64,000 bases of DNA from NCBI GenBank assembly GCA_963775575.1, contig CAVZJG010000003.1:434001-498000 (forward strand), given 5' to 3'. Each line of letters opens with the position of its first letter. The stretch's first letter is position 1. This document shows positions 1 through 9,270 of this stretch, in pieces. The DNA comes from Roseiarcus sp963775575 (lineage in GTDB: Bacteria; Pseudomonadota; Alphaproteobacteria; Rhizobiales; Beijerinckiaceae). A program made the position numbers and the translations under genes. The notes under the pieces were generated by a model. The model searched no databases. It was not told the DNA's origin and saw nothing but the letters and a program-made list of their open reading frames with translations.

Positions 1-759
1 CAGGCGAGGAGCGATTCGCGCCCGAGTTTCACCCCGCGCGCGCTTCTATCGCGATCGATCGGCTTTCGCCGTCGCGATTGGCGCGAAGACTCGAGGAGGC
101 CCAAGCTGCGTTTTGGCCCGTCGACGCTGGTCCTTGGGATCGGCGCGCTGATCCTGGCGGGCGCCGCGGCGATCGTCCTTGCGCCGCGGTTCGGCGCCCG
201 CGAACCGCCGCGCTTCGTCGCCGTCGCGCTCGGCGCCGAGCGGCTCGCGCTGGCGAGCGCGTATCTCACGGGCGCCGCGCGTCGCGGCGGCGCGATGGAC
301 GCGCTGGAGCTGGCTGCCTTCTTTCCCGATTTCTCGCCGGCCGGCGATCTGAGCGACGTGACCGCGGGCGCCGACCTCGCCGAGCGCTTCCAGCGCATCG
401 TTTTCGTGACCGCGAAGCCATCCGAGGCGAGCCTCGATCCGGCCGAGCGGACGGTCAGGCTCTACCAGCGCTTTCTCGACGAGAATTCCTGGAGCCATCC
501 GGGCGGGTTGATCGCGCGCGCGTTCCTTGACGGCAGCCCGTTCGAAGGCGACGAACTCTATTACGTCGCGCCCGAGGGGCGCGAATTCGCCGCCCGCTGC
601 CGGCGCCCCGACCCCGAGCGCAAGACGCCCAACACCTGCATTTACGACTTCCGGCTCGGCGGCCTCGACGTCGAGATGCGCTTTTCGGCGGCGCTGCTCG
701 CCGAGTGGGCGAGCCTCAAAGCGGGCGCGCGCGGCCTGATCGAGGCGGCGCGGCGGTGA
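1..759 (+). CDS. Membrane-anchored protein of unknown function (5' end outside window)
   Basis: The reading frame is open from the first base to a TGA, so the gene starts upstream; the first internal Met is about 98 codons in. The visible 252 residues start with an Arg-rich cytoplasmic stretch, then one hydrophobic segment (about residues 42-61) and a soluble domain of about 190 residues, predicted to be periplasmic. The C-terminal part holds two Cys (AARCRRPDP and NTCIYDF) that could form a disulfide. I recognise no catalytic motif. The layout resembles single-pass membrane proteins of unknown function in Hyphomicrobiales; no function is assigned. Confidence 0.7.
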   Translation, partial: QARSDSRPSFTPRALLSRSIGFRRRDWREDSRRPKLRFGPSTLVLGIGALILAGAAAIVLAPRFGAREPPRFVAVALGAERLALASAYLTGAARRGGAMDALELAAFFPDFSPAGDLSDVTAGADLAERFQRIVFVTAKPSEASLDPAERTVRLYQRFLDENSWSHPGGLIARAFLDGSPFEGDELYYVAPEGREFAARCRRPDPERKTPNTCIYDFRLGGLDVEMRFSAALLAEWASLKAGARGLIEAARR

Positions 760-778
760 CGGCGCGGCGCCTCGCCGA

Positions 779-1174
779 TCACAAATCTTCGAGATCGAAG
801 TCGAGGATCGCCATTTGCAGCGTGGAGGTCTTGCCGGCGGGATCGTCGACGGAGACGACGCCGAGGAAATCGTCGCCGTTGTTGAGTTCGACCGAATCCG
901 TCTTCTTCAGGCGTCCGACGACGGTGAGCTTGTCGTTCTCGAACAGGCGGCGCAGGTAGTCTTGAATCACCGGGCGTTCGACCGGAATCTTCATCGCGAA
1001 CGCAAACGAGCGATCGCCGTCTTCGTCGTCCAGCGTGATCGTGCCGATCGTGCGTTGGCCGAGCGACACGTCCGCCGCGTCGCGCTGCCTGGAGCTGGGC
1101 GCGACGGCCAGGGTCGGCGCGCCGAACGACCGGCGCAGGTGCGCCCGCAATTTGAGAATTTCTTCCTTGTCCAT
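779..1174 (-). CDS. DUF3126-like protein with tandem duplicated domain
   Basis: A 131-residue acidic soluble protein. Residues 9-63 and 70-123 align with each other: LRAHLRRSFG matches IQDYLRRLFE, IGTITLDDEDGDRS matches LGVVSVDDPAGKTS, and FAMKI matches LQMAIL. The second half, with its DSVE and MAILDFDLED tail, looks like DUF3126, a small alphaproteobacterial family of about 70 residues and unknown function. This appears to be a two-domain version. It lies downstream of cysE on the same strand with a gap of about 200 bp, a neighbourhood I recall from related genomes. Family assignment is from memory; the internal repeat is directly visible. Confidence 0.7.
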   Translation of the reverse strand: MDKEEILKLRAHLRRSFGAPTLAVAPSSRQRDAADVSLGQRTIGTITLDDEDGDRSFAFAMKIPVERPVIQDYLRRLFENDKLTVVGRLKKTDSVELNNGDDFLGVVSVDDPAGKTSTLQMAILDFDLEDL

Positions 1175-1372
1175 CTGCGCCTCTCGATCCCTCCGCCGGA
1201 GCGAGTCTTTGCCACCAAAGGCCCCTCGCCCGCAAGCGCGCGGACGATCCGGCGAAGCGCCGGCGCCCGCCGTCCTTCCCGTGGATGCAAGAAATTCCGA
1301 CCGCGACGGCCTGTCGAGGGCGGCGCTTCGTGAGCGCCTGTCGGAGCTTGCGGGGCGTCAAGTCCCCTCGGC

Positions 1373-2203
1373 TCAACCGTCGACCGCCTTGTCCGCGAGA
1401 ATCTGGTTCATGTCGCGCGCCGGCTCGGCGCAGCCGGCCTCGCCGACGATGCGGGCGGGAACGCCGGCGACCGTCTTGTTGTGCGGCACCGGCGCGAGCA
1501 CCACCGAACCCGCCGCGACGCGCGCGCAATGGCCGACTTCGATATTGCCGAGGATTTTCGCGCCCGCGCCGATCAGCACGCCCCAGCGGATTTTCGGATG
1601 GCGGTCGCCGGTTTCCTTGCCGGTGCCGCCGAGGGTGACGCCCTGCATGATCGAAACTTCGTCGTCGATCACCGCGGTTTCGCCCACCACCAGGCCGCTC
1701 GCGTGATCGAGAAATATCCCTTTGCCGATTCGCGCCGCCGGATTGATGTCGACGCCGAACGCCGCCGAGACGCGGCTCTGCAGATAGAGCGCGAAGTCGC
1801 GCCGATCCGCGCGCAACAGCGCGTGGGCGAGCCGATAGGCCTGCAGCGAATGGAAGCCCTTGAAATAGAGCAACGGCTCCATCAGCCTCAGGCAGGCCGG
1901 ATCGCGGTCCAGCACCGCGATGAGGTCGGCGCGAAAAGCCTCGCCGATCGAGGGATCGCGCGCGACCACGTCTTCATAGGCTTGGCGGATCATCGCGCTC
2001 GGCGCGTCGCTGTGATCGAGGCGCTCGGCGACGCGATGGATGACCGCGCCCTCGAGCGTGTCATGGTTGAGGATCGCCGTCATCAGGAAGGAGGCCAACG
2101 CCGGGTCGCCGCGCGCGGCTTCCTCCGCCTCGCTGCGGATGCGCGCGAACACCGGATCGTTGCGGCCCAGTCCGACCACGCGGGCCGTGGCGCCATGCGA
2201 CAT
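1373..2203 (-). CDS. cysE: Serine O-acetyltransferase
   Basis: Transfers acetyl from acetyl-CoA to L-serine to make O-acetylserine, the committed step of cysteine synthesis in the cytoplasm. The 276-residue length is normal. Residues 1-140 form the helical SATase N-terminal domain. A left-handed beta-helix of hexapeptide repeats follows, with VDINP (D152), LDHASG (H167) and DRHPKI (H202); D152 and H167 correspond to the catalytic Asp/His pair of the E. coli enzyme. The start is supported by GGAGA a few bases upstream of the ATG. The tail after GVPARIVG is short, as in enzymes that bind cysteine synthase. Confidence 0.95.
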   Translation of the reverse strand: MSHGATARVVGLGRNDPVFARIRSEAEEAARGDPALASFLMTAILNHDTLEGAVIHRVAERLDHSDAPSAMIRQAYEDVVARDPSIGEAFRADLIAVLDRDPACLRLMEPLLYFKGFHSLQAYRLAHALLRADRRDFALYLQSRVSAAFGVDINPAARIGKGIFLDHASGLVVGETAVIDDEVSIMQGVTLGGTGKETGDRHPKIRWGVLIGAGAKILGNIEVGHCARVAAGSVVLAPVPHNKTVAGVPARIVGEAGCAEPARDMNQILADKAVDG

Positions 2204-2337
2204 GAAGTCTCCACAATTGCTCGACGGCCCGATTTTAGCACGGAACGGCCGGCGCCAGAAATCGACTCGGGCGCGCGAAGCCGGGCGCTCGAATCGCGGT
2301 TAACCTCGGCGGCGCGCCGATCGCCCTCGCCCCGCCT

Positions 2338-2898
2338 TCACCGCACGGGCGCCGCGCGGCCCGGCCACATGCGCGCGAAGACTGCGTCGCGCCTGACCCA
2401 GAGGTGCCAGGCGACCGCCGCCAGATGCAGCGCAACAACCGCGATGATCGTCCAGCCGAGCCAAGAATGCGCCTCGGCGGCCAAATGCGCGAGCGCCTTG
2501 TCCTGCGGCGCGAGGGCGGGCCAGGCGAACAGGCCGAACCACAACACCTCGTGACCGCCCGCCGTCGAAGCGACGTAGCCGACGACCGGCAGCGCGATCA
2601 TCAGCGCATAGAGGGCGAAGTGCGCGGCTTGCGACCCGGCGCGCAGCAACGGCGCCAGCAGCTCCGCGTAGGGCGGCGCGCCCACGGCCGCGCGATAGGC
2701 CAGGCGCAGGACGGCCAAGACCAGCACGGTCATGCCGAGCGACTTGTGCGCCATCAGCAACGCGACGCGCGGCGGCGCCCCCGCCGGCAGCGACGCCGCA
2801 GCGAGGCCGAGCGGGATGGCTGCGAGGATCAACGCCGCCATCAGCCAGTGCAATGTCCGCTGCGCGCGATCGTAGGAGCGAGGAATCGGCGTCGCCAT
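2338..2898 (-). CDS. Cytochrome b561 family protein
   Basis: A 186-residue inner-membrane protein with four hydrophobic helices, the usual length for bacterial cytochrome b561 (CybB-like) proteins, which pass electrons from quinol through two hemes b. Putative heme-ligand histidines are visible at H17 (RTLHWLMA), H51 (LMAHKSLGM), in AHSWLGW and in the final helix (ALHLAAVAWHLW). A GGGAGG ribosome site precedes the ATG. It stands alone between cysE and a PaaK-like gene, so the electron acceptor is not known from context. Confidence 0.88.
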   Translation of the reverse strand: MATPIPRSYDRAQRTLHWLMAALILAAIPLGLAAASLPAGAPPRVALLMAHKSLGMTVLVLAVLRLAYRAAVGAPPYAELLAPLLRAGSQAAHFALYALMIALPVVGYVASTAGGHEVLWFGLFAWPALAPQDKALAHLAAEAHSWLGWTIIAVVALHLAAVAWHLWVRRDAVFARMWPGRAAPVR

Positions 2899-2994
2899 GG
2901 GGCGGCCTCCCGTTCACGAATTCGACCGGTCGCGTTCCCCATAGCACGACACCGCGTCATCTCGACGAAAATGCGGCGCGCCCGGCGGGGCGAG

Positions 2995-4368
2995 TCAAAG
3001 CAATTCGTTGTGAAAGCCCAGCCGTTTCACGCTCTCGCCCCAATCGATCGCGGCGACGGCCCGGACTTCGACGTCGAAGCCGTCGCTCGCCCGCGACGCG
3101 ATCAATCCCATGAACGAAGCGGTCTCCGCGGCGGACAACGACTCCCGACCGCCGATTTCGACCACCAGCTTGCCCGGCGCAGTCTGCCGGATGCGGAATT
3201 CGTCGAATGGCGCGATCGCGGTCATTTCGTGAGCCCAGACGAAGAACGGCGACAAATGGCCGTCGGGATGCTTCAACAGCCCTTTCGATCGCCCGACGAC
3301 GTTCGACAGCGTCGGCCCGTCGTGGCCGCACGGACAGCGATCCTCGAGCGTGGCGAGATCGCCCACGTCGTAGCGAATGATCGGCGTCGCGTAGGAATGA
3401 AGGGCGGTCAGCAGCGCCCTGCCGACGCGCGCCTCGCCAAGGAGGATTTCGTCCTTGGCCTCGACCTCGACGATGACGTTGCTCGTCGCGACGTGATAGC
3501 GCCCGGGATGGCGCTCGCACTCGCAGCCGATCAATCCGACTTCCTCGCAGGAGTAATTCGCCCGCGTGGGAATGCCGACCGCCGAGAAACGTTGCCGGAC
3601 CCCGTCGTCGAGCGGCTCGGCGTGAACGACCAGCATCGCGGCGCCCGCCCGCTTGAAGTCTTCGGGACCGACATGCTGAAGCAGCGTCTCGACGTCGCCC
3701 GCGTCCGTCGCCAAATAGCCGATGGGGTCGCGGCTCAGCTCCCGCCACAACGCCTCGGGCGCGGGACGCCGAGCCGTGATGGTCTTGCCCGCGCCGCCGT
3801 TGACGAAGGGACTGAGCGCTGCCAGCCAAGAGCCGGTTCTCTCGACGCGAAGGCCGTCCCGCTCGCGCGTTCGCGGATAAGCGATCTGGGTTCGATTGAG
3901 CGCGAGGTCGCGGCCTTCGAGAAAATACTGCGCGATCGAGCGCATGACATTGTAGTTGGAATTCATTTCCGAGACGAAAAAACGAACCGGCGCGCCGGAC
4001 GATCCCGAGGTCGAATGGTCGAAGACGCGAATCCGATCGCTCGCCTGCAACAGCGGGCCTTCCCCCTCCACCTGTTCGCGCAGATCCCGTCGCGACAGGA
4101 TCGGCAGGCGCGAGAGCGAAACGTCGCCGAGCCCGTCGCGCAGCCCGATGCGGCGCCGCCAGAACGGCGAGCGGTTCGCCGCGTGCGCCAAGAGATTGCG
4201 AAGCTGCGCGGCTTGCCAACGTTCGCGCGCCTTGCGAGCGCCCGTCTCCAGCGCCGCCAATTCGAGGATCGCGGACAGGAAGCGCGTGACCTCCGGCTCG
4301 CAAAACGTCATCGGCTTGGCGGAAAAGGCGGCGCCGGAAAAAGGAAAATGGGAAAGGTCGAACCTCAT
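2995..4368 (-). CDS. PaaK-like phenylacetate-CoA ligase / adenylate-forming enzyme
   Basis: An ANL-superfamily protein of about 457 residues resembling phenylacetate-CoA ligase and coenzyme F390 synthetase-like proteins. The P-loop-like DHSTSGSSGAPVRF is the AMP-binding signature; further on are NYSCEEVG, TPIIRYDVGD and a cysteine cluster (CECERH, CPCGHDGP). The frame stays open 44 codons further upstream, but that part is Arg/Gly-rich and unlike the family. The ATG used here has CCGGAG just upstream and begins MRFDLSHF. No phenylacetate pathway gene lies nearby, so the substrate is unknown; such orphan PaaK-like genes often belong to surface polysaccharide or secondary metabolism. Confidence 0.8.
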   Translation of the reverse strand: MRFDLSHFPFSGAAFSAKPMTFCEPEVTRFLSAILELAALETGARKARERWQAAQLRNLLAHAANRSPFWRRRIGLRDGLGDVSLSRLPILSRRDLREQVEGEGPLLQASDRIRVFDHSTSGSSGAPVRFFVSEMNSNYNVMRSIAQYFLEGRDLALNRTQIAYPRTRERDGLRVERTGSWLAALSPFVNGGAGKTITARRPAPEALWRELSRDPIGYLATDAGDVETLLQHVGPEDFKRAGAAMLVVHAEPLDDGVRQRFSAVGIPTRANYSCEEVGLIGCECERHPGRYHVATSNVIVEVEAKDEILLGEARVGRALLTALHSYATPIIRYDVGDLATLEDRCPCGHDGPTLSNVVGRSKGLLKHPDGHLSPFFVWAHEMTAIAPFDEFRIRQTAPGKLVVEIGGRESLSAAETASFMGLIASRASDGFDVEVRAVAAIDWGESVKRLGFHNELL

Positions 4369-4566
4369 CAAATCTCCGGCCCCGAGCCGGCGGCGCCCTC
4401 TTGACGGCGAGCTTTCGGACGGCTTGCCCATCGAGGCCGCCCATTCTGGCCGACAACGACGGCAAGCGCCAGCCGGCGCGCGAACGAGGCCGGACGTCAT
4501 TCCGCTTGACCCCGATTTCGCGCGAGCCTAGTCCAATGATGCCGAGTTTCTCGGGGAATCGGTCCG

Positions 4567-5259
4567 ATGCGCAAGTATTGGTTGGCTTCGGCGGCGGCGT
4601 CGGCGTTGGCGGCCGGCGCGTTCGCCTCCAGCCTTCTTGCGCTCGCGGCGCCCCCGTCCGCGCCGCCTCCTCTCTTCAATTGGATCGGCTGCTATATCGG
4701 CCTTCACGCCGGCGGCGATTTCGGCGCGTCTGCCTGGAGCGCCCCCGACTACGCGGGAAACTTCTCAACGAGCGGCCTCGTCGGCGGCGGACAGGTCGGC
4801 TGCGCGTATCAGGCCCAGAGCTTCGTGATCGGCGCGGAAGGCGAGGTTTGGGGTTCGGGCCTCACCGGTTCGAAATGGGTCGCCGACTACGAAGGCTATT
4901 TCGAGTCGCGCGGCGACGTTGCCGGCGATGTCGCGTTGCGCGCCGGTTACGCCATCGACCGCACCTTGCTTTTCGGCAAAGTCGGCCTCGCCGTGGCTCG
5001 ATATGACTATAATTACGCGAGCGTCGACCAGGACGAAAACTCCACGACCGGCGCGACGCACGCCGGCCTGCTGCTGGGCCTTGGCGTCGAATATGCGCTC
5101 GACAGGCGTTGGAGCATCAAGGGGGAGTACGACTACATCAACTACGGCGTGAGGTCCGCCACATTTGCGCTCGCGCACGACCCTCTCAACCCTTCCTTCA
5201 ACGCCTCCTTCAAGAACGAAGAAAACATCGTCAAGGCCGGCGTGAACTATCGATTCTAG
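4567..5259 (+). CDS. Outer-membrane beta-barrel protein, Omp25/31-like
   Basis: A 230-residue protein with a signal peptide (MRKYW, then an Ala-rich core, about 28 residues). The mature start WIGCYIGLHAGGDFG matches the WxGFYxGxxxGG opening of alphaproteobacterial Omp25/Omp31-type porin-family proteins. The C-terminus ends NYRF with a terminal Phe, the usual signal for BamA-mediated insertion. Alternating strand patterns (for example YDYNYASVD, GLGVEYALDRRWSIKGEYDY) fit an eight-stranded barrel. GGGGA precedes the ATG. It is read divergently from the PaaK-like gene and appears monocistronic. Confidence 0.88.
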   Translation: MRKYWLASAAASALAAGAFASSLLALAAPPSAPPPLFNWIGCYIGLHAGGDFGASAWSAPDYAGNFSTSGLVGGGQVGCAYQAQSFVIGAEGEVWGSGLTGSKWVADYEGYFESRGDVAGDVALRAGYAIDRTLLFGKVGLAVARYDYNYASVDQDENSTTGATHAGLLLGLGVEYALDRRWSIKGEYDYINYGVRSATFALAHDPLNPSFNASFKNEENIVKAGVNYRF

Positions 5260-5319
5260 GGCGCGGCTCGGCCGCCGGGCCGCCCGCGCCGACCGCGCGG
5301 CGCCCCCGCCCCCTGCCCG

Positions 5320-6066
5320 CTACGGCGCCTTCACGAACAGCCCGATCGTCAGCGCGGCCCCGATCGCGACCACCGCGATGCGCAGCGCCTTCTCGTTGAC
5401 GCGCTGCAGCGCCAGCGCGCCGAGCCAGCCGCCGAGCGTGGCGCCGGCGGCGGTCACGGCGACCTGCAGCCAATGCGCGTCGGGCGAAAAGACGAACAGC
5501 GCTACCGCGGAAGCGTTGATCACGCCGGCGAGAATGTTCTTCGTCGCGCCCGCCGCCCGCACCGCGAGGCCCGCCATGGTCAGCGCCGCCATCATCAAGA
5601 GCCCGATGCCGCCGCCGAAATAGCCGCCGTAGACGGCGATGAAGAATTGCGCGGCGCCGGCGCCCCACGGCGGCAAATGCGTTTCCCCCGGCTCGGGCTG
5701 CTTGCGCACGAAGCTGCCCCAGGCGAACAGGACCGTGGCGAACAGCACCAGCCAAGGGACCAGTCGAGCGAAGAAGCTCGGCGGCGTCGCCAACAGGATC
5801 GCCCCGCCGAAGGCGCCGCCGACCAGGCTGATGGCGAACAGCGTGCGCATCGTGAGGCCCGGCGGGCCGCTCGCGCCGGCGCGCCCGGTGAGGCCGGTGA
5901 CGATCTGGGCGGGAAACAGCGCGATCGTCGAGGTGATGTTGGCCGCGCGCGCGTCCATGCCGGTGAGCATCAGCGCCGGCAGGGTGATGAACGAGCCGCC
6001 GCCGGCGAGCGCGTTCTGCGCGCCGGCCCACAGCGAGGCGAGAAACAGCAGCGGCAGCGCCAACAT
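5320..6066 (-). CDS. TauE/SafE family sulfite exporter-like permease
   Basis: A 248-residue polytopic inner-membrane protein with about eight hydrophobic helices and the two-fold TauE/SafE pattern: AGGGSFITLPAL near the N-terminus and YGGYFGGGIGLLMMA in the second half. The family exports sulfite, sulfoacetate or other small organic anions. The chosen ATG (MLALPLLF) has GAAAGGAC upstream; the longer frame adds 32 hydrophilic residues that do not look like this family. Its plus-strand neighbour starts divergently about 140 bp away. The substrate cannot be read from context. Confidence 0.88.
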   Translation of the reverse strand: MLALPLLFLASLWAGAQNALAGGGSFITLPALMLTGMDARAANITSTIALFPAQIVTGLTGRAGASGPPGLTMRTLFAISLVGGAFGGAILLATPPSFFARLVPWLVLFATVLFAWGSFVRKQPEPGETHLPPWGAGAAQFFIAVYGGYFGGGIGLLMMAALTMAGLAVRAAGATKNILAGVINASAVALFVFSPDAHWLQVAVTAAGATLGGWLGALALQRVNEKALRIAVVAIGAALTIGLFVKAP

Positions 6067-6206
6067 TCGCTTGTCCTTTCGCTGCGGCAGGGCGCAATGA
6101 AGTCGTCGCCGAGGGCCTACAATGTCGGCGCCGTCGCCACAAGCAGCGGGGGACAGCCGCACGCGAACCGATTGCCCGACGCCGATACAACCCCTACGCT
6201 GCCGGC

Positions 6207-9200
6207 GTGACCCAGCGCCCCGAATCGCTCGATATCCTTCGCCATCTCGCGTCCAAGCCGGGAGACCACGACGCGGTCAAGGCCGACTTCCGTGCGCTTC
6301 TCGTCGCCGAGTTCGACGCCTCCCTCGCCGACATCCGCTTCGAGCAGCGCGTCGAGGTCAAGAGCCGCATCGACGCGCTGATCGGCCGCACGGTGTTCGA
6401 GGCCAAGCGCGACCTCGCCAGCGAGATGAAGGACGTCGAGCGCAAGATGCCCGACTATCTCGCCAATCGCGAGGCGGAGACCAGCGAGCCGTTCGTCGGC
6501 ATCGCCTCGGACGGGCGCAAATGGGTGGTGATGGCGCTCGACCAGGGCGCGCTGGTGACGATCAAGGAAACGATCCTCGATCCCGAAAAACCGAGCGAAT
6601 TTCTCGCTTGGCTCGACGGCGCGCTGGCGTTGAAGATTTCGCTGCCGCCCGACCCCGAGACGGTGCGCATCGAACTCGGCGCCGACTCGGTCGCGTTCCG
6701 GGCCGCCGACGCCGCCCTGCGCGCGTTATGGGCGCGGCTGAAGGCCGATCGCGCGGTCATGCTCAAGCGCCAACTCTGGGCGCAGCTTCTCAAGATCGTC
6801 TACGGCCGCGAGGTCGAGAGCGACGCGCTGTGGCTCCAGCACACCTATCTCGTCATCGTCGCCAAATGCATCGCGCTCGCGGCGCTCGGCCTCGACGAAG
6901 ACGATCCGGCGCGGCTGTTGTCGGGGGAAGCGCTGATCAGCGCCGGCATCGCCGGCGCGGTCGAGAGCGACTTCTTCGATTGGGTGGTCGCCGACGCGGA
7001 AGGCGTCAAGCTGGTGCGGCGGATCATGGCGCACGTTCGGCGTTTCCGCCTCGCCGAAGTCGAAAGCGACGTGCTCAAGGTTCTCTACGAATCGCTGATC
7101 GACCGGACGGAACGGCACGGGCTCGGCGAATACTATACGCCCGACTGGTTGGCGGCGAAGATGGTCAAACATGCGGTCGACAGGCCGGTGGAGCAGAAGG
7201 TTCTCGATCCCGCCTGCGGCTCCGGCGCCTTTCTCTTTCACGCCTTGCGGTTGTTTCTCGCGGAAGCCCAAGAAAGCGGCCTGGAGCCCACCGCGCGCGC
7301 GATCGAGGCGTCGCAGCACGTGGCGGGAATCGACATTCATCCCGTCGCCGTCATCATCGCGCGCGTCACCTACTTGCTCGCCCTGGGCCCGGCGCTGCCG
7401 CTCCGCAAGGGGCCGCTGACCATTCCGGTCTATCTCGGCGACGCGATGCAGCTTTCGGTGTCGCAGCATTTCACCGAGAAGAAGTTGACAATCCTCGTGC
7501 CCGCCGTGAACGGGGCGCCGCCAGCCCAGCTCGACTTTCCCGAATTGCTGTGCCGCGACCCCGAAGTGTTCGACGAGACGATCGAAATCATGCGTCACGG
7601 TTCCGAGACCGACCTGCCGCGCGAGGCGGTCGAGCAGCGTGTGACGGGAGCGATCGAGGCGTTCTATTTCCGGCTGCGCCATCGCTTCCCCAGCCCGGTC
7701 CTGCGCGACTTCGGCAAGGACGAGCGCGACGCGATCGCCGACATCGGCGCGACCTATCTCGTTTACGACCGCCTGCGCCGCGAGGGCCGCGATTCGATCT
7801 GGGCCTATGTCGCGCGCAATCTCTCGCGGCCCCTTGCCTACTCCGCCGCCGGCGGTTGGGCGAACGTCGTGGTCGGCAATCCGCCGTGGGTCGCTTTCCG
7901 TCACATGAGCGCCGAATTGCAGACGCGCTTCAAGGAACTGGCGCAAGGCCTCGGCGTCTTTGTCGGCGGCAAACTGGCGACGCAGAACGATCTCTGCGCC
8001 CTGTTCACCGCTCGGTCGGCGACGCTCTATTTGCGCGGGTCGGGCCGCATCGCTTTCGTGCTGCCGCTCGCCGCGCTCACGCGCGGCCAATTCGAGCGCC
8101 TGCGCTCGGGATCGTTCCACGACGGCGCGATCCAGTGGGACGAAGCCTGGACGATGGACGATTCCGTTCAACCGCTGTTCCCCGTGCCCTCCTGCGCGGT
8201 GTTCGGCCGCCGTCGCGCAACCTCGCGGCCGCTCCCCGAGATGGTGCGCGCCTATTCCGGCGCCTTGCCGATGCGCGACGCGCCCGAGGCGCTCGTCGAC
8301 CGGCTGATCGCGGAGGGCAAGTTCGCGATGACGGAAGGCGCGCCGAGGCCGACCGAGGCGGTGTTTTCAGGCGGTTCGGCCTATCGCAAGGCGTTTCGCC
8401 AGGGCGCGACGCTGGTGCCGCGCATGTTGTGCTTCGTCGAGCGCAAGGCGTTGGGACGGCTCGGCCCCGACCCGTCGGCACCGATGGTGGTGAGCCGGCG
8501 CAACACGCAGGAAAAGCTGCCGTGGAAGGACTTGCCCGGCGTCGAGAACCAGGTCGAAGCGCAATTTCTTCGCCTGGTCTTGCTCGGCGAAAGCATCGTG
8601 CCCTTCGCGGTAATCAATCCGGTCGAAGGCGTCGTTCCCGTCACCGACAAAGGGGAAACGTTCGACTCGAAGAAGGCGCTCGATCGAGGTTTCGACCATC
8701 TATCGCGTTGGATGCGGAAGGCCGAAGCGATGTGGAACGAGCATCGCTCGGAGGGCGGCGACATGACGCTGCAAGAGCGATGGAACTATCACAACGAACT
8801 CGGCGCCCAATTCCCCTTGGCGCCGCTACGCGTCGTTTACGCCGCCTCGGGGACGGTTCCCGCCTCCTGCATATTGCGCGACTCGAAGGCCGTTATTGAA
8901 CACAAACTCTATTGGACGACTGCCGCGAGCGTGGGGGAAGCCCGCTATCTCACCGCGGTCTTGAACAGCGAGACGGCGCGAAAGCGCACGGCGAAGTATC
9001 AGTCGCGTGGCCAATGGGGCGCGCGAGACTTTGACAAGGTGATCTTTGCCCTTCCCATCCCCCGCTTCGACGCGAAGATCAAGCTTCACCGCGACCTCGC
9101 CGACGCCGCGGCCAAGGCCGAGCGCGTCGCCGCGGCGGTGGCGTTGCCGGAGGGCGTCAAGTTCCAGCGCGCGCGATCGCTGGTGCGGGCGGCGCTTGGC

Positions 9201-9260
9201 CAAGCCGGGCTCGCCGACGCGATCGACGCGCTGGTCGCCGAACTGCTCGACGGCGGGTGA
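6207..9260 (+). CDS. Nuclease-DNA methyltransferase fusion (type IIG-like restriction enzyme)
   Basis: A 1017-residue protein. The N-terminus has a PD-(D/E)XK-like core: D56 in SRIDALIG, then E65-A-K67 in FEAKRD. A helical linker leads to an N6-adenine methyltransferase domain with GEYYTPDWLA (about residue 306 on), motif I DPACGSGAF (from residue 334) and motif IV NPPW (558-561). The C-terminal 400 residues resemble a target-recognition region, with NTQEKLPW and RGQWGARDFDKV patterns seen in Eco57I-type proteins. A single polypeptide that cuts and methylates next to its site is the type IIG arrangement. No separate restriction or specificity subunit is adjacent. The start is GTG with no good ribosome site. 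Cutting activity is inferred. Confidence 0.8.
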   Translation: MTQRPESLDILRHLASKPGDHDAVKADFRALLVAEFDASLADIRFEQRVEVKSRIDALIGRTVFEAKRDLASEMKDVERKMPDYLANREAETSEPFVGIASDGRKWVVMALDQGALVTIKETILDPEKPSEFLAWLDGALALKISLPPDPETVRIELGADSVAFRAADAALRALWARLKADRAVMLKRQLWAQLLKIVYGREVESDALWLQHTYLVIVAKCIALAALGLDEDDPARLLSGEALISAGIAGAVESDFFDWVVADAEGVKLVRRIMAHVRRFRLAEVESDVLKVLYESLIDRTERHGLGEYYTPDWLAAKMVKHAVDRPVEQKVLDPACGSGAFLFHALRLFLAEAQESGLEPTARAIEASQHVAGIDIHPVAVIIARVTYLLALGPALPLRKGPLTIPVYLGDAMQLSVSQHFTEKKLTILVPAVNGAPPAQLDFPELLCRDPEVFDETIEIMRHGSETDLPREAVEQRVTGAIEAFYFRLRHRFPSPVLRDFGKDERDAIADIGATYLVYDRLRREGRDSIWAYVARNLSRPLAYSAAGGWANVVVGNPPWVAFRHMSAELQTRFKELAQGLGVFVGGKLATQNDLCALFTARSATLYLRGSGRIAFVLPLAALTRGQFERLRSGSFHDGAIQWDEAWTMDDSVQPLFPVPSCAVFGRRRATSRPLPEMVRAYSGALPMRDAPEALVDRLIAEGKFAMTEGAPRPTEAVFSGGSAYRKAFRQGATLVPRMLCFVERKALGRLGPDPSAPMVVSRRNTQEKLPWKDLPGVENQVEAQFLRLVLLGESIVPFAVINPVEGVVPVTDKGETFDSKKALDRGFDHLSRWMRKAEAMWNEHRSEGGDMTLQERWNYHNELGAQFPLAPLRVVYAASGTVPASCILRDSKAVIEHKLYWTTAASVGEARYLTAVLNSETARKRTAKYQSRGQWGARDFDKVIFALPIPRFDAKIKLHRDLADAAAKAERVAAAVALPEGVKFQRARSLVRAALGQAGLADAIDALVAELLDGG

Positions 9261-9270
9261 CGCGCGCCGC

